A stretch of 64,000 bases of DNA. Source: Brevibacillus_H ginsengisoli (GTDB taxonomy: Bacteria; Bacillota; Bacilli; Brevibacillales; Brevibacillaceae). Position 1 is the stretch's first letter, and every line of letters begins with the position of its first letter. The DNA lies in NCBI RefSeq assembly GCF_050113715.1, contig NZ_JBNJQR010000001.1:558001-622000 (forward strand), written 5' to 3'. Position numbers and translations under genes: made by a program. The notes beneath the pieces were generated by a model. It had not been told where the DNA came from and did no database searches. It saw nothing but the letters and a program-made list of their open reading frames with translations. This document shows positions 62,679-64,000 of the stretch, one piece after another.

Positions 62679-62954
62679 TTAATTGCCAAGCGTGACATTC
62701 TGGCCATTTACCTGAATTTGAACTTCAAACTGCTTAATGTGCGTACCCAAGAGAGTATTGACAAAGCGGGAGGATTTGGGTGGGACGGTGAGGCTTATGG
62801 ACTGAATGAGCTCCTTGGTTCCATTTAGTTTAAATACTCTTACCCGAGCGGTTATCGATGAAGTCCCCTTGTTCAAAACCTTGGTGAATACTTTTCTGGA
62901 ACGGTTAGGAGCTTGTTTCTCTAACGAGCCAGTGGAATAATTGTGGATTGCCAG
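62679..62954 (-). CDS. Hypothetical protein, beta-rich, unknown function
   Basis: The frame encodes about 91 residues from a CTG at 62954 that lies eight bases behind a perfect AAAGGAGG. The same frame extends to an ATG at 63044 (121 residues) that has no ribosome site. The sequence is beta-rich and lacks cysteine: RVRVFKLNGTKELIQS, VPPKSSRFVNTLL and FEVQIQVNGQNV. It resembles small proteins common in Bacillales, but I do not recognise a function. The 3' end nearly meets the PilZ gene. Confidence 0.5.
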   Translation of the reverse strand: MAIHNYSTGSLEKQAPNRSRKVFTKVLNKGTSSITARVRVFKLNGTKELIQSISLTVPPKSSRFVNTLLGTHIKQFEVQIQVNGQNVTLGN

Positions 62955-63081
62955 ATCAATCTCCTCCTTTCGAGCTAGCTGCAATATTGAATGATTGCAA
63001 GAGGAGATTGGTAAGGGACAAATCATTTGGTTCGTTTCCATCATTTTTTAAGCGATTTTTATTAGGTTTCTTCCCTCTACT

Positions 63082-63237
63082 TTAATCGTTTTCTTCTTTC
63101 GTAGACTCTCGCTGATCCACTCCACTTACTGAGGTACGATCCAATTGTCCTTTTTTCTCATGTAAGGAGTAGCCGTGCATGTTGCTTCCGTGATATCCCA
63201 TCTCTCGTTTGGTATTCTTGTCGTTGCTTGCTGGCAT
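63082..63237 (-). CDS. Small hydrophilic protein (51 aa)
   Basis: A 51-residue frame, starting MPASNDKNTKREMGYHGSNM and ending KEENDX-like with a terminal Asp, follows AGGAGG five bases from the ATG. It is rich in Asn, Lys, Glu, Ser and His, without hydrophobic core. Such composition is seen in small spore proteins of Bacillales, but no family is recognised. It is divergent from the SAM-riboswitch promoter. Confidence 0.5.
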   Translation of the reverse strand: MPASNDKNTKREMGYHGSNMHGYSLHEKKGQLDRTSVSGVDQRESTKEEND

Positions 63238-63300
63238 GATGATCCCTCCTGTTTTACTGTGAAAAAGGTCATGACCGTTTTGTTAGTGTGCTCAAAACTA

Positions 63301-63329
63301 TTGACAAAAATCACAGGTGGTTGTATTAT
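63301..63329 (+). promoter_or_regulatory. Sigma-A promoter of the SAM-riboswitch transcript
   Basis: TTGACA at 63301-63306 and TATTAT at 63324-63329 are separated by 17 bases, about 60 bases ahead of the riboswitch. Confidence 0.75.
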
Positions 63330-63387
63330 CCAATTTATATAAACCCGATCGGCTAAATGGGTTTTGATTCGACAATTGAAAAGTTTA

Positions 63388-63500
63388 CTCTTATCAAGAG
63401 CAGGCTGAGGGACTGGCCCGATGACGCCCGGCAACCTAACATTCAACCGGAATGTTAAGGTGCTAACTCCAGCAGGTACATGTACCTGGAAGATAAGGGG
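63388..63500 (+). promoter_or_regulatory. SAM-I riboswitch (S-box)
   Basis: CTCTTATCAAGAGCAGGC, GAGGGACTGGCCC, GATGACGCCCGGCAACC, AAGGTGCTAACTCCAGCAGG and GGAAGATAAG occur in the canonical order. The outer helix joins CTCTTATC at 63388 with GATAAGGGG near 63492. Binding of S-adenosylmethionine should allow the following terminator to form. Confidence 0.95.
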
Positions 63501-63516
63501 CGGGACCTGGGATCTT

Positions 63517-63551
63517 AAGCCTCTTTCTTCAAGAAAGGGGCTTTATTTTTG
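63517..63551 (+). terminator. Terminator controlled by the SAM riboswitch
   Basis: AAGCCTCTTTCTT pairs with AAGAAAGGGGCTT with one wobble and a tiny loop, followed by TATTTTTG. Confidence 0.8.
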
Positions 63552-63575
63552 TATAAAAAAAGGGGGAATCACCAC

Positions 63576-64000
63576 ATGTTGAGCCTTACGAAGAAACGAA
63601 TTCATTTGGTCTTATCACTTCTACTTGCGGTTGCCTTGCTTGCAACAGGTTGCGGCCCAGCCTCAAAAGAGACGAAAAATTCCGGTAATACTGACAACGC
63701 GAAGAAACGAATTGCCCTGGTCATGCAATTCAACATCGGAACCTTTTCTTCCCAGTACATTGCCGGTGTAAAAGAAGAGGTAGAAAAAGCAGGTGGAGAG
63801 GTTACCGTGTTCAACTCGGATGGAGACTTGGGCAAAATGTCCTCCAATCTGGACGCGGCGATCAACCAGCATTTCGACGGCATTCTGATTGACCATGGTA
63901 CTCCTGAGGCGTTGGAGCAAGGCGTGAAAAAAGCGCTGGAGCAAAAAATCTCCGTTGTCGCTTTTGACGCGAACCTGAATGTGCCAGGTGTAACCGTTCT
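63576..64000 (+). CDS. Sugar-type ABC binding lipoprotein, cut by window end
   Basis: At least 141 residues are visible. A lipoprotein signal ends LATGC with Cys26. The mature part begins like ribose/AI-2-type binding proteins (Peripla_BP_4): KKRIALVMQFNIGTFS, GVKEEVEKAGGEV, LDAAINQHFDGILIDHG and VVAFDANLN. AGGGGGAA precedes the ATG. The SAM riboswitch upstream means expression when methionine or SAM is short. A sulfur-containing pentose such as methylthioribose is therefore a reasonable ligand, but this is inference. The stop codon and partner genes lie beyond the window. Confidence 0.8.
   Translation, partial: MLSLTKKRIHLVLSLLLAVALLATGCGPASKETKNSGNTDNAKKRIALVMQFNIGTFSSQYIAGVKEEVEKAGGEVTVFNSDGDLGKMSSNLDAAINQHFDGILIDHGTPEALEQGVKKALEQKISVVAFDANLNVPGVTV

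Noticed and set aside
1..64000. Insertion sequences, tRNA or rRNA genes
   Set aside because: No transposase frame, terminal repeats, tRNA cloverleaf or rRNA segment was recognised.

Overview
The window reads as a chromosome segment of an aerobic, endospore-forming Bacillales bacterium, most like Brevibacillus. The reasons are a mother-cell sigma-K gene with its pro-sequence, strong AGGAGG-type ribosome sites with frequent TTG and GTG starts, SLH-domain and GH18 surface enzymes, and S-box and B12 riboswitches. No rRNA or tRNA gene was seen. The genus is an inference from gene content, not from an alignment.

Layout. 0-9 kb: class B penicillin-binding protein, a JAMM metalloprotease, an MFS transporter remnant, a mini DnaJ-type zinc protein with an RraA-like aldolase, the glyoxylate shunt pair aceB-aceA behind a palindromic operator, an LrgA/LrgB pair and a TIGR01777 epimerase. 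9-20 kb: a partner-switching module (PAS/SpoIIE phosphatase, RsbW-like kinase, STAS protein), a GH18 enzyme, a chemoreceptor, a DinB protein and a MacAB-like ABC exporter with its adaptor. 20-25 kb: an A+T-rich island with an Ig-like secreted protein, a truncated 5' copy of sigK, a possible small RNA, a secreted DUF5050-like protein and then the intact sigK. 25-37 kb: a NarL-type two-component system facing a membrane protein, secreted proteins (one SLH-GH18), two tiny membrane proteins, a SEDS protein with a DmpA-type peptidase, and rubrerythrin with DUF3501. 37-41 kb: a 1234-residue surface protein with seven 99-residue repeats.

41-53 kb is the most striking region. A sigma-54 activator and a zinc amidohydrolase diverge from a seven-gene operon headed by a near-consensus -24/-12 promoter: peptide-binding lipoprotein, two permeases, two ATPases, an asparaginase-family enzyme and a secreted cyanophycinase. 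Together they suggest extracellular cleavage of cyanophycin or another beta-aspartyl polymer, uptake of the dipeptides and hydrolysis inside. One permease carries an unusual insert of about 220 residues with Ig-like repeats facing outside.

53-64 kb: amino-acid permease, MscL with a zinc-ribbon tail, a B12 riboswitch ahead of nrdI-nrdE-nrdF (class Ib ribonucleotide reductase), a GABA aminotransferase, a HemAT-type globin sensor with a PilZ protein, small hypothetical genes, and a SAM-I riboswitch in front of a sugar-type ABC binding lipoprotein cut by the window end.
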